Of a stretch of 56,315 nt of DNA, positions 42,717 through 51,925 are shown one piece after another. Within the stretch, counting starts at the first letter, position 1. Every line of letters begins with the position of its first letter. The DNA is from DATCRE01 sp964235605 (GTDB lineage Bacteria; Bacteroidota; Bacteroidia; Cytophagales; Cyclobacteriaceae), in assembly GCA_964235605.1 (NCBI GenBank), contig CAXSCR010000026.1, forward strand, positions 1 through 56,315, given 5' to 3'. The notes beneath the pieces are model-generated. The model worked only from the letters and a program-made list of their open reading frames with translations. It did no database searches and was not told the origin of the DNA. The position numbers were made by a program, and so were the translations under genes.

Positions 42717-43742
42717 TTGGAAAATAGAAGATCGTTTTACAAACTAAGTATTTCAACGTTAGTTGCGGTCTATCTTTTAATATTAGTTGGAGGTATCGTG
42801 CGAAGTACAGGGTCGGGGATGGGTTGTCCAGACTGGCCTAAGTGTTTCGGAGCATGGGTGCCTCCAACATCTGTTTCAGCCCTTCCTGAAAATTATAAAG
42901 AGATTTACGCAACGTATAGAAAGAAGAAGAATATTCGTTTTGCGAAATATCTATCGTCTTTTGGTATGAAAGAAACAGCAATGGGAATTCTAGCGGATGA
43001 GTCTATTTTACGTGAGGCAGACTTCAATCCGACAAAAACATGGATTGAATACATTAACCGCGTAATAGGAGTTATTATTGGGTTCTTAATATTTGGTGTA
43101 TTTGTATTCTCACTTACGTTTTATAAAACCGATCGTAAGATTACAATCATAGCTTTCCTTACCTTCATTCTCGTGGGTGTGCAAGGATGGCTTGGTTCTT
43201 TCGTGGTATCGACTAACCTTACACCATGGACAATCACCCTCCACATGTTTTTAGCTTTGATTATAGTTGCCATGCTTATATATCTAGTCGATCAAGGTAA
43301 ACCGAGGCTGGTTACACTGGCTTCGCCATTGGTGTTTTGGTGGCTTGTTGCCTGTATAACACTATTACTAGTTCAAGTTTTGCTAGGAACTCAAGTTAGA
43401 GAAGCAATTGATAGCATAGCTAATTTGGTACCTCGTGATTCGTGGTTAGCTACTATCGAAGCACAATTTGTGATGCATAGATCATTCTCATGGATCGTTT
43501 TAATTCTACATGTAGGCTTAATTATGAAATTACAGAAAACTGAAGGCTCAAAAATTTTCCCGCTTGTTTTAATCGTGCTACTTTTGGGAACAATTTTGAC
43601 AGGCATGGGAATGGCCTACTTTGCTGTTCCGCCATTCTTGCAGCCCGTTCACTTGTTATTGGCAACAGTTACTTTTGGCGTGCAATTTTTGTTTCTGCTC
43701 AGATTGAATAGACAAAAAACAATAGTATTAGCTCATAAATAA
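42717..43742 (+). CDS. ctaA: Heme A synthase (CtaA/COX15)
   Basis: 341 residues with eight helices: LILVGGIVRSTGSGMGCPDW near the start with the cysteine pair (GCPDWPKC), then EYINRVIGVIIGFLIFG, LGSFVVSTNLTPWTITLHMF and FVMHRSFSWIVLILHVG. It oxidises the methyl group of heme O to give heme A for the oxidase. The start is TTG 42717; an in-frame stop lies close upstream and no ATG fits. An insert of about 50 residues follows the first helix, as in other Bacteroidota. Confidence 0.93.
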   Translation: MENRRSFYKLSISTLVAVYLLILVGGIVRSTGSGMGCPDWPKCFGAWVPPTSVSALPENYKEIYATYRKKKNIRFAKYLSSFGMKETAMGILADESILREADFNPTKTWIEYINRVIGVIIGFLIFGVFVFSLTFYKTDRKITIIAFLTFILVGVQGWLGSFVVSTNLTPWTITLHMFLALIIVAMLIYLVDQGKPRLVTLASPLVFWWLVACITLLLVQVLLGTQVREAIDSIANLVPRDSWLATIEAQFVMHRSFSWIVLILHVGLIMKLQKTEGSKIFPLVLIVLLLGTILTGMGMAYFAVPPFLQPVHLLLATVTFGVQFLFLLRLNRQKTIVLAHK

Positions 43743-43744
43743 AT

Positions 43745-44638
43745 ATGGTAAGTCAAATTGATAATCTTTCCGGTGTGGCATTCGCAATGACGAAGGCGAA
43801 GGCCTATTGGGAATTATTGAAGATGAGACTCTCTATGCTTGTTGCTTTCTCCTGCACATTCGGATATGCCTTGGCTACACCCAATATAGATTGGACTATT
43901 TTGTCAATGCTTTTTCTTGGTGGTTTTCTATTATCAGGTTCTGCAGTTACAGTTAATCAAGTTCTTGAAAAAGACTTAGATAAGATAATGACGCGTACCA
44001 TGAATCGTCCATTGCCAACAGGACGCCTTTCAATTAATGAAGCAATTGTATTTGCTGCAATTTGTCTAATAGCAGGAGTGGGCATTTTAATTATGTATAC
44101 TAATGTGCTTACCACCATTCTTGCAATCATCTCTTTTGTATTATACAGCTTTGTATACACACCACTTAAGCGCGTTGGACCTGTAGCCGTTTTTGTAGGT
44201 GCTATTCCTGGTGCATTGCCACCACTTTTAGGTTGGGTAGCTGCAACGGGTGCTATTACCCATGAAGCGATTATCATTTTTGGTATTCAGTTTATATGGC
44301 AATTCCCACATTTCTGGGCTATTGCTTGGGTAGCAGATGATGATTATAAAAAGGCAGGATTTAAACTACTTCCCTCTGGTGGTCAAAAAGATTTGAATAC
44401 CGCCATTCAAATAATGACGTATACCTTGTTACTATTACCGCTTGGTTTATTACCGGCTAAGCTTGGCATTACAGGAATCAATTCAGCTATTATAGCCACT
44501 ATATGTGGAATCTTGTTTTTGGCACAGACGTTTTCTTTAATGAAAACAAGCAGTCGCCAATCAGCGCTACGTATTATGTTTGGTTCATTTTTGTATTTGC
44601 CAATTGTGCAGATTGCTTACTTGTGGGATAAACTTTAG
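43745..44638 (+). CDS. ctaB: Heme O synthase (protoheme IX farnesyltransferase, CtaB/COX10)
   Basis: 297 residues, UbiA-type prenyltransferase. Motif NQVLEKDLDKIMTRTMNRPL, the conserved TPLKRVGPVAVFVGAIPGAL, and LLGWVAATGAITHEAI. It attaches farnesyl to heme B, the step before CtaA. The start ATG 43745 lies 2 bp past the ctaA stop, and the next gene starts 6 bp past this stop, so these genes are tightly packed. Confidence 0.95.
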   Translation: MVSQIDNLSGVAFAMTKAKAYWELLKMRLSMLVAFSCTFGYALATPNIDWTILSMLFLGGFLLSGSAVTVNQVLEKDLDKIMTRTMNRPLPTGRLSINEAIVFAAICLIAGVGILIMYTNVLTTILAIISFVLYSFVYTPLKRVGPVAVFVGAIPGALPPLLGWVAATGAITHEAIIIFGIQFIWQFPHFWAIAWVADDDYKKAGFKLLPSGGQKDLNTAIQIMTYTLLLLPLGLLPAKLGITGINSAIIATICGILFLAQTFSLMKTSSRQSALRIMFGSFLYLPIVQIAYLWDKL

Positions 44639-44644
44639 TTTGTG

Positions 44645-45229
44645 ATGGCAACAGAAATAAAAATTGTAGAAGAAGCAAGGAAGCCCATGTCTATGGAGCC
44701 GAAGAAGTTTGCCATGTGGCTCTTCATCGTAACAGTGTGCATGCTCTTTGCTGCCTGGACGAGCGCTTATATTGTGAAGCGCGCCGAAGCTGGATGGACG
44801 GAAATTGTGATTCCAGATCAGTTCTGGATCAATTCGGTGATCATTGTAATAAGTAGTTTTACTATGGTTTGGGCACAGCGATCAGCGAAACGCGATAACC
44901 TGGAAATGTTAAAGTTAGCATTAAGTATCACCACCATTTTAGGTGTTGCATTTTTAGTAGGGCAATGGATTTCATGGGGGAAACTAGTGGCCATGAACGA
45001 ACATTTTACAGGAGGTAATGTGTCTCATTCATTTCTGTATGTTTTGACAGGCATACACGGCCTTCACATTATAGGTGGTATAGTATTTCTCCTCATTGTT
45101 TTATTTTCTACCTTTAAATATCAGGTTCACTCTAAGAATATGCTCAGGTTACAATTGTGTGCTACCTTCTGGCATTTTTTGGGTGTTCTTTGGTTATATT
45201 TGTTCGCCTTTTTATTATTGAATAAATAA
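44645..45229 (+). CDS. Cytochrome c oxidase subunit III, first paralogue
   Basis: 194 residues from ATG 44645 (a GTG at 44642 is directly before it). Five membrane helices, with FAMWLFIVTVCMLFAAWTSA, SHSFLYVLTGIHGLHIIGGI and LRLQLCATFWHFLGVLWLYL; the last is the usual W-H-F pattern of subunit III. A second, longer subunit III follows at 45288; both lie in the cox operon, as in other Bacteroidota oxidase loci. Confidence 0.9.
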   Translation: MATEIKIVEEARKPMSMEPKKFAMWLFIVTVCMLFAAWTSAYIVKRAEAGWTEIVIPDQFWINSVIIVISSFTMVWAQRSAKRDNLEMLKLALSITTILGVAFLVGQWISWGKLVAMNEHFTGGNVSHSFLYVLTGIHGLHIIGGIVFLLIVLFSTFKYQVHSKNMLRLQLCATFWHFLGVLWLYLFAFLLLNK

Positions 45230-45287
45230 AAGATGAGCACAGGCAAGTACACTAACAATAGATAACAACGATTAATTAAATATACTT

Positions 45288-46055
45288 ATGGCAAGTTCAG
45301 CGGCAACTGTAGATTCAGGAGAAAGCACTTGGGATGGCGGTACATCACCCATGGGTGCCAGCTATGGCAAACTCATGATGTGGTTCTTTCTACTCTCTGA
45401 TGCATTCACATTTTCTGCATTATTAATTACTTACGGATTGGTTCGTGCTTCTCATCACGCCTATCATGGTGCCGTAGTGGCTTTCAAGTTCTCAAATTTG
45501 TACTGGCCAATTCCAGAAAGAGTTTACGAAGCTGTTCCATTTTTACATGGCATCGAACTTCCACTTGTGTTCGTGGGTATAATGACTTTTATTCTGATCA
45601 TGAGCAGTGTTACCATGGTACTTGCCGTTGAAGCTGGACACCGCATGGATCGCGCTGCTGTTGAGAAATGGATGCTCTGGACGCTTGTTGGTGGCATAGC
45701 TTTCCTTGCTTGTCAGGCTTGGGAATGGACTCACTTTATTGTGGGTACTGAAGCAGGAACAACCATTAAAGAATTTGTTAATGGCAAATGGGTGGAACGT
45801 GTTATTCATGGTGCCAACCTTGTCGAAAATCAATATGGTCCTCCTGACTTTGCTGACTTCTTTTTCTTTATAACAGGCTTTCACGGATTCCACGTATTCA
45901 GTGGTGTATGTTTTAACTTCTTAATCTATTATAACACCGTTACCGGAGTTTATGAAAGAAGAGGCCATTATGAAATGGTTGAAAAGGTTGGACTCTACTG
46001 GCATTTTGTGGATCTTGTATGGGTATTCGTATTTACCTTCTTTTATCTTGTTTAA
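45288..46055 (+). CDS. Cytochrome c oxidase subunit III, second paralogue
   Basis: 255 residues. An N-terminal polar stretch, then helices with KLMMWFFLLSDAFTFSALLI, FLHGIELPLVFVGIMTFILI and FITGFHGFHVFSGVCFNFLI, and the C-terminal VGLYWHFVDLVWVFVFTFFY. These are subunit III hallmarks (EKVGLYWHFVD). It stabilises subunit I and its oxygen/proton path. A GATAAC-rich stretch lies in the 58-bp gap before it. Confidence 0.93.
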   Translation: MASSAATVDSGESTWDGGTSPMGASYGKLMMWFFLLSDAFTFSALLITYGLVRASHHAYHGAVVAFKFSNLYWPIPERVYEAVPFLHGIELPLVFVGIMTFILIMSSVTMVLAVEAGHRMDRAAVEKWMLWTLVGGIAFLACQAWEWTHFIVGTEAGTTIKEFVNGKWVERVIHGANLVENQYGPPDFADFFFFITGFHGFHVFSGVCFNFLIYYNTVTGVYERRGHYEMVEKVGLYWHFVDLVWVFVFTFFYLV

Positions 46056-46082
46056 ATTTAATCGCTAATTATATATATCATT

Positions 46083-46409
46083 ATGGTGCACTCAGAAGAA
46101 ACTTCACATGTAACTGTTCTTCCTCCAGACAAAGCGAAAATTAAAAAGCTATGGCAAGTTGCTGGAATTCTAGGTTTTATAACTGCTGTTGAATTTTTTA
46201 TTGCATTCACAATGCCACACGGCGATATCAAGACTACTTTTTTTGTTATTCTTACGATCGTTAAGGCTGCTTATATAGTAGGCGAATTCATGCACTTACG
46301 GTACGAAGTAAAAGTATTGTTCTGGTCTATTCTTATTCCGTTGATTTTCGTAGCCTGGATGTTAGCAGCCTTTGTTTATGAAGGCCAAGCTATAAATGCC
46401 GCTAGATAA
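46083..46409 (+). CDS. Cytochrome c oxidase subunit IV (prokaryotic type)
   Basis: 108 residues with three membrane helices: IKKLWQVAGILGFITAVEFF, TTFFVILTIVKAAYIVGEF (with FMHLRYE, typical of COX4_pro/CtaF) and VLFWSILIPLIFVAWMLAAF. It is an accessory subunit of the aa3 oxidase. A strong terminator follows, closing the act-cox operon. Confidence 0.9.
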   Translation: MVHSEETSHVTVLPPDKAKIKKLWQVAGILGFITAVEFFIAFTMPHGDIKTTFFVILTIVKAAYIVGEFMHLRYEVKVLFWSILIPLIFVAWMLAAFVYEGQAINAAR

Positions 46410-46430
46410 TTTTAAATAATTCATAGAACA

Positions 46431-46466
46431 GAGGCTTAGGTTAAAAAACTTAGGCCTCTTTTTTTG
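46431..46466 (+). terminator. Intrinsic terminator of the act-cox operon
   Basis: AGAGGCTTAGGTT pairs with AACTTAGGCCTCT (two wobble-type positions) around a short A-rich loop, followed by seven T. It lies 21 bp past the last cox gene and 22 bp before the next ATG. Confidence 0.9.
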
Positions 46467-46488
46467 ACCACAGTTTTAATCCGCTTTC

Positions 46489-46977
46489 ATGCAAGGGAAG
46501 AAAATATTGTTTCTGTTTTTAGCATTACTCTTTCCCATATGTGTCTTTATATTCTTAAAGATGTTTGGAAAAAACGAATTTGCAGTACCGCCACTGTATC
46601 AGGATACACCACCTGAAATTCAAGCTGGGTGCACACCTGTTAAATTACCGTACAAAGTTCCACATAAGATTCAAGATGCGATAATAGCGCCTACAGATAG
46701 CTTGGTATTGGTTTATTTTAAGTCAACAGATCCAAGCAATGAATCTCAAAATCAAATTATCAGAACTGAAAAGGAATTTGAAAAAGATCCTTTAACAATC
46801 ATTACAGCAGACACATTAATTGCGCAATATAGAAGTTGCGTTTTCTTTCTAAAGGAGCCGAATGATTTGATTCTTATAGATCATTCTGGTCTTATTAGAG
46901 GGCAATATGTCTCTAATGATAGGGAAGAGGTAGATCGGTTAATCACAGAGGTGGATATCATTCTTAAAAAGTATTAA
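46489..46977 (+). CDS. Sco-like protein lacking the copper-binding cysteines
   Basis: 162 residues with an N-terminal membrane anchor (about 5-24). The C-terminal half follows the Sco/thioredoxin fold (NDLILIDHSGLIRGQYVSND, EEVDRLITEVDIIL), as in Bacteroidota Sco proteins. But the CxxxC copper motif is absent: where it would be, the sequence reads VYFKSTDPSNESQ. The only cysteines are about residues 48 and 125. So it is probably a degenerate Sco paralogue near the oxidase genes; alternatively an unrelated thioredoxin-fold protein. Confidence 0.6.
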   Translation: MQGKKILFLFLALLFPICVFIFLKMFGKNEFAVPPLYQDTPPEIQAGCTPVKLPYKVPHKIQDAIIAPTDSLVLVYFKSTDPSNESQNQIIRTEKEFEKDPLTIITADTLIAQYRSCVFFLKEPNDLILIDHSGLIRGQYVSNDREEVDRLITEVDIILKKY

Positions 46978-46983
46978 TTGGTT

Positions 46984-47505
46984 ATGGAAGAACAGAAGGA
47001 ACCTTTTAAAAAACTTATCATTGCACTTTCAATAATAATACCCCTCGCTGTGGCAGTGTTATTTGGCATGCCAAAAGTTGAAGGTCATAATACTTCTTTC
47101 TTACCTCCAATCTATGCCACAATCAATGGCCTAACCGCTGTCTTTCTTGTAGCTGCGGTTGTTGCTATAAAGAATGGGAATAGAGTAGTACACGAACGCC
47201 TCGTTAAATTGTGCATGCTTCTTTCTGTATCATTTCTTGTAATGTATATAGCCTATCACCTCACAAGCACGGCTACTTCATATGGCGGTTTGGGCTATAT
47301 TAGATATGTGTATTTTTTCATTTTGATATCGCACATTTTACTATCTATTATTGTTATACCATTCGTGTTATTCACCTATGCACGGGCATTGGCGGGTAAT
47401 TTTGAACGGCATAAAGCTTTAGCTAAATACACTTTTCCACTTTGGTTATATGTTGCTGTAACAGGTGTAATTGTTTATCTAATGATAAGTCCATATTATA
47501 AGTGA
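46984..47505 (+). CDS. DUF420 membrane protein
   Basis: 173 residues from ATG 46984; a TTG at 46978 is also in frame. Five helices, with FLPPIYATINGLTAVFLVAA, HERLVKLCMLLSVSFLVMYI (conserved His/Arg), HILLSIIVIPFVLFTYARAL and ERHKALAKYTFPLWLYVAVT. DUF420 proteins (YozB/CtaM-like) are found with cytochrome oxidase genes and help assemble the oxidase in Gram-positives. It starts 6 bp after the Sco-like gene, so it is in the same message. Confidence 0.85.
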   Translation: MEEQKEPFKKLIIALSIIIPLAVAVLFGMPKVEGHNTSFLPPIYATINGLTAVFLVAAVVAIKNGNRVVHERLVKLCMLLSVSFLVMYIAYHLTSTATSYGGLGYIRYVYFFILISHILLSIIVIPFVLFTYARALAGNFERHKALAKYTFPLWLYVAVTGVIVYLMISPYYK

Positions 47506-47521
47506 GCTAACTCTGGAAATC

Positions 47522-47776
47522 ATGAAACGTATCTTTCTTCTCGTTCTCTTTTATATGTCAGCTTCTGCTGTAAGCTGGGCGCAGTGTGCTATGTGTAGGG
47601 CAACCGTAGAAACAAATTTCAGCAATGGCAAACCGGGTATAGCAGCAGGTTTGAACGTTGGCATACTTTATTTATTAGTAATGCCATACCTGGCAGTTTT
47701 AGTGTTAGGATATTTGTGGTATAAATCAAGTCGGGCTAATGGCAAAAACATATCTCGCGGCTTTACTCCAAGGTAA
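47522..47776 (+). CDS. Small exported CxxC membrane protein (84 aa)
   Basis: Signal peptide (LLVLFYMSASAVSWAQ), then CAMC directly after it, then a single membrane helix (NVGILYLLVMPYLAVLVLGY). Proteins of this shape occur beside oxidase genes in Cytophagales. The two cysteines at the mature N-terminus could bind copper or undergo redox. Function unproven. It overlaps the DUF983 gene by 38 bp in another frame. Confidence 0.7.
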   Translation: MKRIFLLVLFYMSASAVSWAQCAMCRATVETNFSNGKPGIAAGLNVGILYLLVMPYLAVLVLGYLWYKSSRANGKNISRGFTPR

Positions 47777-48122
47777 ATGCCCACGCTGTCACGAAGGTGA
47801 TATATTCACTTATCGCACTAGTAAAATTTCAAAATTCAATGTGATGAATAAGGTATGTCCTTGTTGTGGAGTAATGCTTGAACCCGAACCTGGGTTTTAT
47901 CAAGGCGCAATGTATGTTGGCTATGGCTTTACGATGCTAGTCATAATAGCCATAAGTGTTATACTTTCTTTTTTAGGAGAATTTTCTCAATGGACTTACA
48001 TATCTCTTGTAATAGGGGTTATGATTATAGTAGCTCCGCTTAATTACAGGTACTCCAGAATATTTTATTTATATCTCTTTGGCGGAATAAAATTCAAGCC
48101 TGAGTCCGCTCAGATCAAGTAG
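47739..48122 (+). CDS. DUF983 protein (zinc-ribbon-like + membrane)
   Basis: 127 residues. An N-terminal double CxxC (KCPRCHEGDIF and CPCCGVMLEPEPGFYQGAMY) is followed by two helices (YGFTMLVIIAISVILSFLGE and YISLVIGVMIIVAPLNYRYS). This is the DUF983 pattern. It starts inside the previous gene (38-bp overlap), pointing to coupled translation. It is often found near cox genes; its role is unknown. Confidence 0.87.
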   Translation: MAKTYLAALLQGKCPRCHEGDIFTYRTSKISKFNVMNKVCPCCGVMLEPEPGFYQGAMYVGYGFTMLVIIAISVILSFLGEFSQWTYISLVIGVMIIVAPLNYRYSRIFYLYLFGGIKFKPESAQIK

Positions 48123-48143
48123 CTCGTCCTTTAACGCATCAGG

Positions 48144-48173
48144 TTGAGTTCCTAAATTTTTAGTTTAACTTTA
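48144..48173 (+). promoter_or_regulatory. Possible promoter of the large histidine kinase gene
   Basis: TTG (48144-48146), 19 nt, then TAACTTTA (48166-48173), which agrees with TAnnTTTG at 7 of 8 positions (G replaced by A). Transcription would start near 48180, leaving a short leader to the TTG at 48200. Confidence 0.35.
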
Positions 48174-48187
48174 ATGTCACTCATAAT

Positions 48188-51100
48188 TTGTGTCACGCAT
48201 TGAGATCGCGAGCGCTTAGTATCTTTATAGCCTTTTTTATATTCCTGTTGGCGGGTATGGCAACAGCGTATCTATCTTTTCAATCTACCTCGGCAGAAGC
48301 AATCATTAAAGAAATAGAGAGCAACCTTGAAAATACAGTCGAAGCTATTGATAGAGAAGCTTCACATATTGTTAAGAATGCTAAAGCGGGTAAATCAGTT
48401 CGAGAGATTCCAAGGGTAGATAATACGTTCTTCCTGTATGATAGGGGCGAATTGACCTATTGGTCAGATAATAGTTTTGTTCCTTCAATACAAACAGTTG
48501 CCGACACCTTTACATTGAAACTTCTTAAGACGGGTAGCAGCTCATACCTAGTTAAGAAATGGAGTATTGATCAGCGCAGGTTTTTAATTTCTGTTCTTAT
48601 GCTGCACAAAGAGTTTAAAATAAAGAACAACTATCTAAGTCCGCAACGTAATGAAAAAGTATTTGGAGATAATAACGTAGCCATATGGGATGCTGACACT
48701 GAGTTAGGTCTGTCAGTATGTGTTAAAAAACAATGTGTATTTAAAGTTACTTTCTTGGATGAGAGCTCTCAGTTTCATCAAAAAACTAGGTGGGTGGCAT
48801 TGGCATTTTTATGTATATCTGGGGTTTTTTTAGTTTGTTTTATATACACCTTGTTACCCGCTATAAAAAAACGAAATACTGCCTTGGGATTTGTTTTCTT
48901 ATCAGTATGTCTGGTGTCTTTGCGCATTTTGATGATGCTTTTTAATTTCCCCAACGCTTTAAAACACACCGAATTATTCAATCCCCAAAACTTTGCTTCA
49001 TCTTCATATAACGCATCGTTAGGCGATTTAATTTTGAATCAATTGGTGGTACTGGCACTTTGCTTCTATCTGTTTAAAAGCTATCCCTACTTTAGAGTTT
49101 TCAAATCAGTTAATAAAGGAAAATTAATGGGCACACTGCTTCTTGTAATTTTTTCTGTTTGTATTTTTTACGCAACGCTATTTCCTTTCGTTGTTATTCA
49201 AACACTTAGCAATAATTCTTCTATACTTTTAGATATTTCAGAATCACTGCAATTTGATTTACTTAGAATTGGTGCCTTTATAGCCATACTCATATCATGG
49301 GGATGTTCATTTTTATTTTCCCATGTCTTTATTCGTTTATTGGTTTCTGTTAAAAATAAATTTCAAGTCATTATCTCGATTTTACTGGGTGTGATACTAT
49401 TTGCTTTAATAAACATATACACGGGCCAAGCGTATGTTTCTTCTCTGACTGTAGCAAGCTTCTATTTTATACTCGTAAATCTTCTGAAGTTGTATAGAAG
49501 CTTGCAGAAGCTTAGTTATGCAACATTTGTCTATTTGTTTATAGCAGTATTTTGTTCATCACTCAATGGCGCTTACAGTATAAACCATTTTAACAAGAAG
49601 GAAAGGATTGCGAATCAATTTCATTTTGCAAGCAATTTTTTGATTGACCGTGATTATTTTGGGGAATACTTACTGAACGAGGTTGCCGTTAAAGTAGCAA
49701 ACGATGCTTTTATACAGATGCGAATGCGTAGTCCGTTTTTCAGCAAAGATGTTATTCGTCAAAAAGTTCGTCAGGTGTTCTTACCAACTTATTTCAATAA
49801 GTACGATGTTGATATTTTTATTTTTAATCCATCAGGTAGTCCCTATGATAATCGTTCTGGCTCCACATTTTCAGAGTTAATAAATTTATACGATAAGGAA
49901 GCCTTCCGCACTATTTACAAAGAAGTGTATTTCATTAACAGCCCATCAGCAGATGTTACGCATAAGTATTTGGTTATTGTACCAGTTAGTAGACTAAACG
50001 TTACAGCGGGGTATGTAATAATAGAGTTATCACTAAAAAAGATAATCCCTGAAAGTGTTTATCCTGAGTTGCTGGTGGGAAATAGCTTTCAAGAATTTTA
50101 TCAAACACAGGATTTAAATTACGCGGTATTCTCAAATAAAAATATTGTCTTCAGCTCAGGCAGTTTTAATTATGAGAAGTTATTTAAATATGAATGGTTA
50201 GGAAGAGTAGACCTGTATGAAAAAGGGATAGAGGAAAACGGTTATATACATATTGCGGAAGAAGATGAATTGGGGCGGGCAGCGGTTGTTTCCTCTAAGT
50301 TACAGTCACCGTTTTTTGTATTATCTAATTTTTCGTTTTTACTGGTATTGGGTCTATCCGTTATTTTAGTACTTGTTCTTATTGAGGGATTCTTCAGTTA
50401 TATCAACGGCAAGAAATTATTCTTTTCTACTCGCATACAGCTATTTTTAAATATTGCATTCTTTCTTCCTCTCATAGTTGTGAGTATCACAACGCTTGGC
50501 CTTACCAGTCGTTCTTCAAAAGAACAGTTAGATGCAGAGTATTTAAATAACTCGAAAACGGTTGGTGCACAAATAGCGAATAACCTAGATGATTATCTGG
50601 GGTATGCGAACGAAAATCAGATTGATCTAGAAAACCAAGTTACAAATTTGGCTAAGTTGATTAATCATGATGCCAATGTATATAATACGAAGGGTGTGTT
50701 GATTGCCACGAGCCAGCCGCTCATTTTTGAGAATAATCTTATATCAACCTATATCAATCCAACTGTTATTGAGAAAATTAAGAATGGCGAAAACCTTTTT
50801 ATTGAAACTGAAAGCATCGGTAAACTTGAATATTTTGTGTCATATGCGACACTTAAATCACCCCAAAGTGGAAAGTTAATCGGTATCCTAGGAATTCCAT
50901 TTTTCCAATCTGTATACTCGCTTGAGAAAATCAAGACTATTATTTTTACCAACATCCTTAATATTTTTGCGGGTATATTCATCGTGCTGCTATTGTTATC
51001 TTATTTCGTTTCCGAATGGCTCACTTTTCCTTTGCGTTTTATAACGCAAACTTTAAAAAGGACATCGCTTATTAAAACCAATCAACCGCTTTCCTGGCGT

Positions 51101-51847
51101 GCTGATGATGAGATTGGGTTAATGGTGAAGGAGTACAACCAAATGTTGTATAAGTTAGGTGAGAGCAAGGCTGAGCTCGAACAGACGCAACGAGAAAGGG
51201 CATGGCGGGAGATTGCCCAGCAAGTAGCACATGAAATCAAGAATCCATTAACGCCCATGAAGTTAACGCTTCAACAAATGGAGCGTTCTATTCACAATGG
51301 TACTACATCCCCTGAAAAAACAGAGAAAGCATTAGCCTCTTTATTGACACAGGTAGATACCTTAAATGACATTGCATCATCATTCAGTTCATTTGCAAAA
51401 ATGCCGGAGCCAGTGATTAATAAATTGGATTTGGTCTCGCTACTAAAACGCATTGTAAATCTGCACAGTCAGTCAGGTAAAGTGAATTTCCGTACTTCTT
51501 TTAAAGAATTGAATATACTTGGTGATGAACAATTACTAGGTAGGATTTTTTCAAATATAATTTTGAATGCACTGCAAGCGGGTAGACCCGGCGCTCATCT
51601 TTCTGTCGATATCTCGCTTGAGAAAAAGGCAAATCAAGCCTTAGCAATACTTAAGGACAATGGCAGAGGAATTCCTGATGATATAGCGGATCAAGTTTTC
51701 ATTCCTCATTTCAGTACTAAAAAGTCCGGTTCAGGTCTTGGCCTGGCAATTGCCAAGCAAGGGATAGAGCAGATGGGCGGGAATATATGGTTTGAAACAA
51801 AGGCTGGCAATGGTACTGTGTTTTATATCGATTTGCCTTTGATTTAG
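48188..51847 (+). CDS. Very large membrane-bound sensor histidine kinase
   Basis: 1219 residues from TTG 48188; a TTG at 48200 (LRSRALSIFIAFF) is the more natural start, and there is no early ATG. The N-terminal two-thirds has a first helix, a periplasmic sensor region, a multi-helix membrane block (about 205-470), a second sensor region and two further helices (about 720-785). Then a HAMP region (about 930-990), HisKA with His1015 (QQVAHEIKNPLTPM), and an HATPase with DNGRGIPDD and GSGLGLAIAKQGIEQMGG. The signal and the partner regulator are not evident. It is long for a Bacteroidota kinase. Confidence 0.85.
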   Translation: MCHALRSRALSIFIAFFIFLLAGMATAYLSFQSTSAEAIIKEIESNLENTVEAIDREASHIVKNAKAGKSVREIPRVDNTFFLYDRGELTYWSDNSFVPSIQTVADTFTLKLLKTGSSSYLVKKWSIDQRRFLISVLMLHKEFKIKNNYLSPQRNEKVFGDNNVAIWDADTELGLSVCVKKQCVFKVTFLDESSQFHQKTRWVALAFLCISGVFLVCFIYTLLPAIKKRNTALGFVFLSVCLVSLRILMMLFNFPNALKHTELFNPQNFASSSYNASLGDLILNQLVVLALCFYLFKSYPYFRVFKSVNKGKLMGTLLLVIFSVCIFYATLFPFVVIQTLSNNSSILLDISESLQFDLLRIGAFIAILISWGCSFLFSHVFIRLLVSVKNKFQVIISILLGVILFALINIYTGQAYVSSLTVASFYFILVNLLKLYRSLQKLSYATFVYLFIAVFCSSLNGAYSINHFNKKERIANQFHFASNFLIDRDYFGEYLLNEVAVKVANDAFIQMRMRSPFFSKDVIRQKVRQVFLPTYFNKYDVDIFIFNPSGSPYDNRSGSTFSELINLYDKEAFRTIYKEVYFINSPSADVTHKYLVIVPVSRLNVTAGYVIIELSLKKIIPESVYPELLVGNSFQEFYQTQDLNYAVFSNKNIVFSSGSFNYEKLFKYEWLGRVDLYEKGIEENGYIHIAEEDELGRAAVVSSKLQSPFFVLSNFSFLLVLGLSVILVLVLIEGFFSYINGKKLFFSTRIQLFLNIAFFLPLIVVSITTLGLTSRSSKEQLDAEYLNNSKTVGAQIANNLDDYLGYANENQIDLENQVTNLAKLINHDANVYNTKGVLIATSQPLIFENNLISTYINPTVIEKIKNGENLFIETESIGKLEYFVSYATLKSPQSGKLIGILGIPFFQSVYSLEKIKTIIFTNILNIFAGIFIVLLLLSYFVSEWLTFPLRFITQTLKRTSLIKTNQPLSWRADDEIGLMVKEYNQMLYKLGESKAELEQTQRERAWREIAQQVAHEIKNPLTPMKLTLQQMERSIHNGTTSPEKTEKALASLLTQVDTLNDIASSFSSFAKMPEPVINKLDLVSLLKRIVNLHSQSGKVNFRTSFKELNILGDEQLLGRIFSNIILNALQAGRPGAHLSVDISLEKKANQALAILKDNGRGIPDDIADQVFIPHFSTKKSGSGLGLAIAKQGIEQMGGNIWFETKAGNGTVFYIDLPLI

Positions 51848-51925
51848 TATCTTTTAAAGAAGTAATAAGGCTTTTATTTTTATTCGGAAATTTCATAAAC
51901 AGTTGAATTCGTCAAACATTAATTA

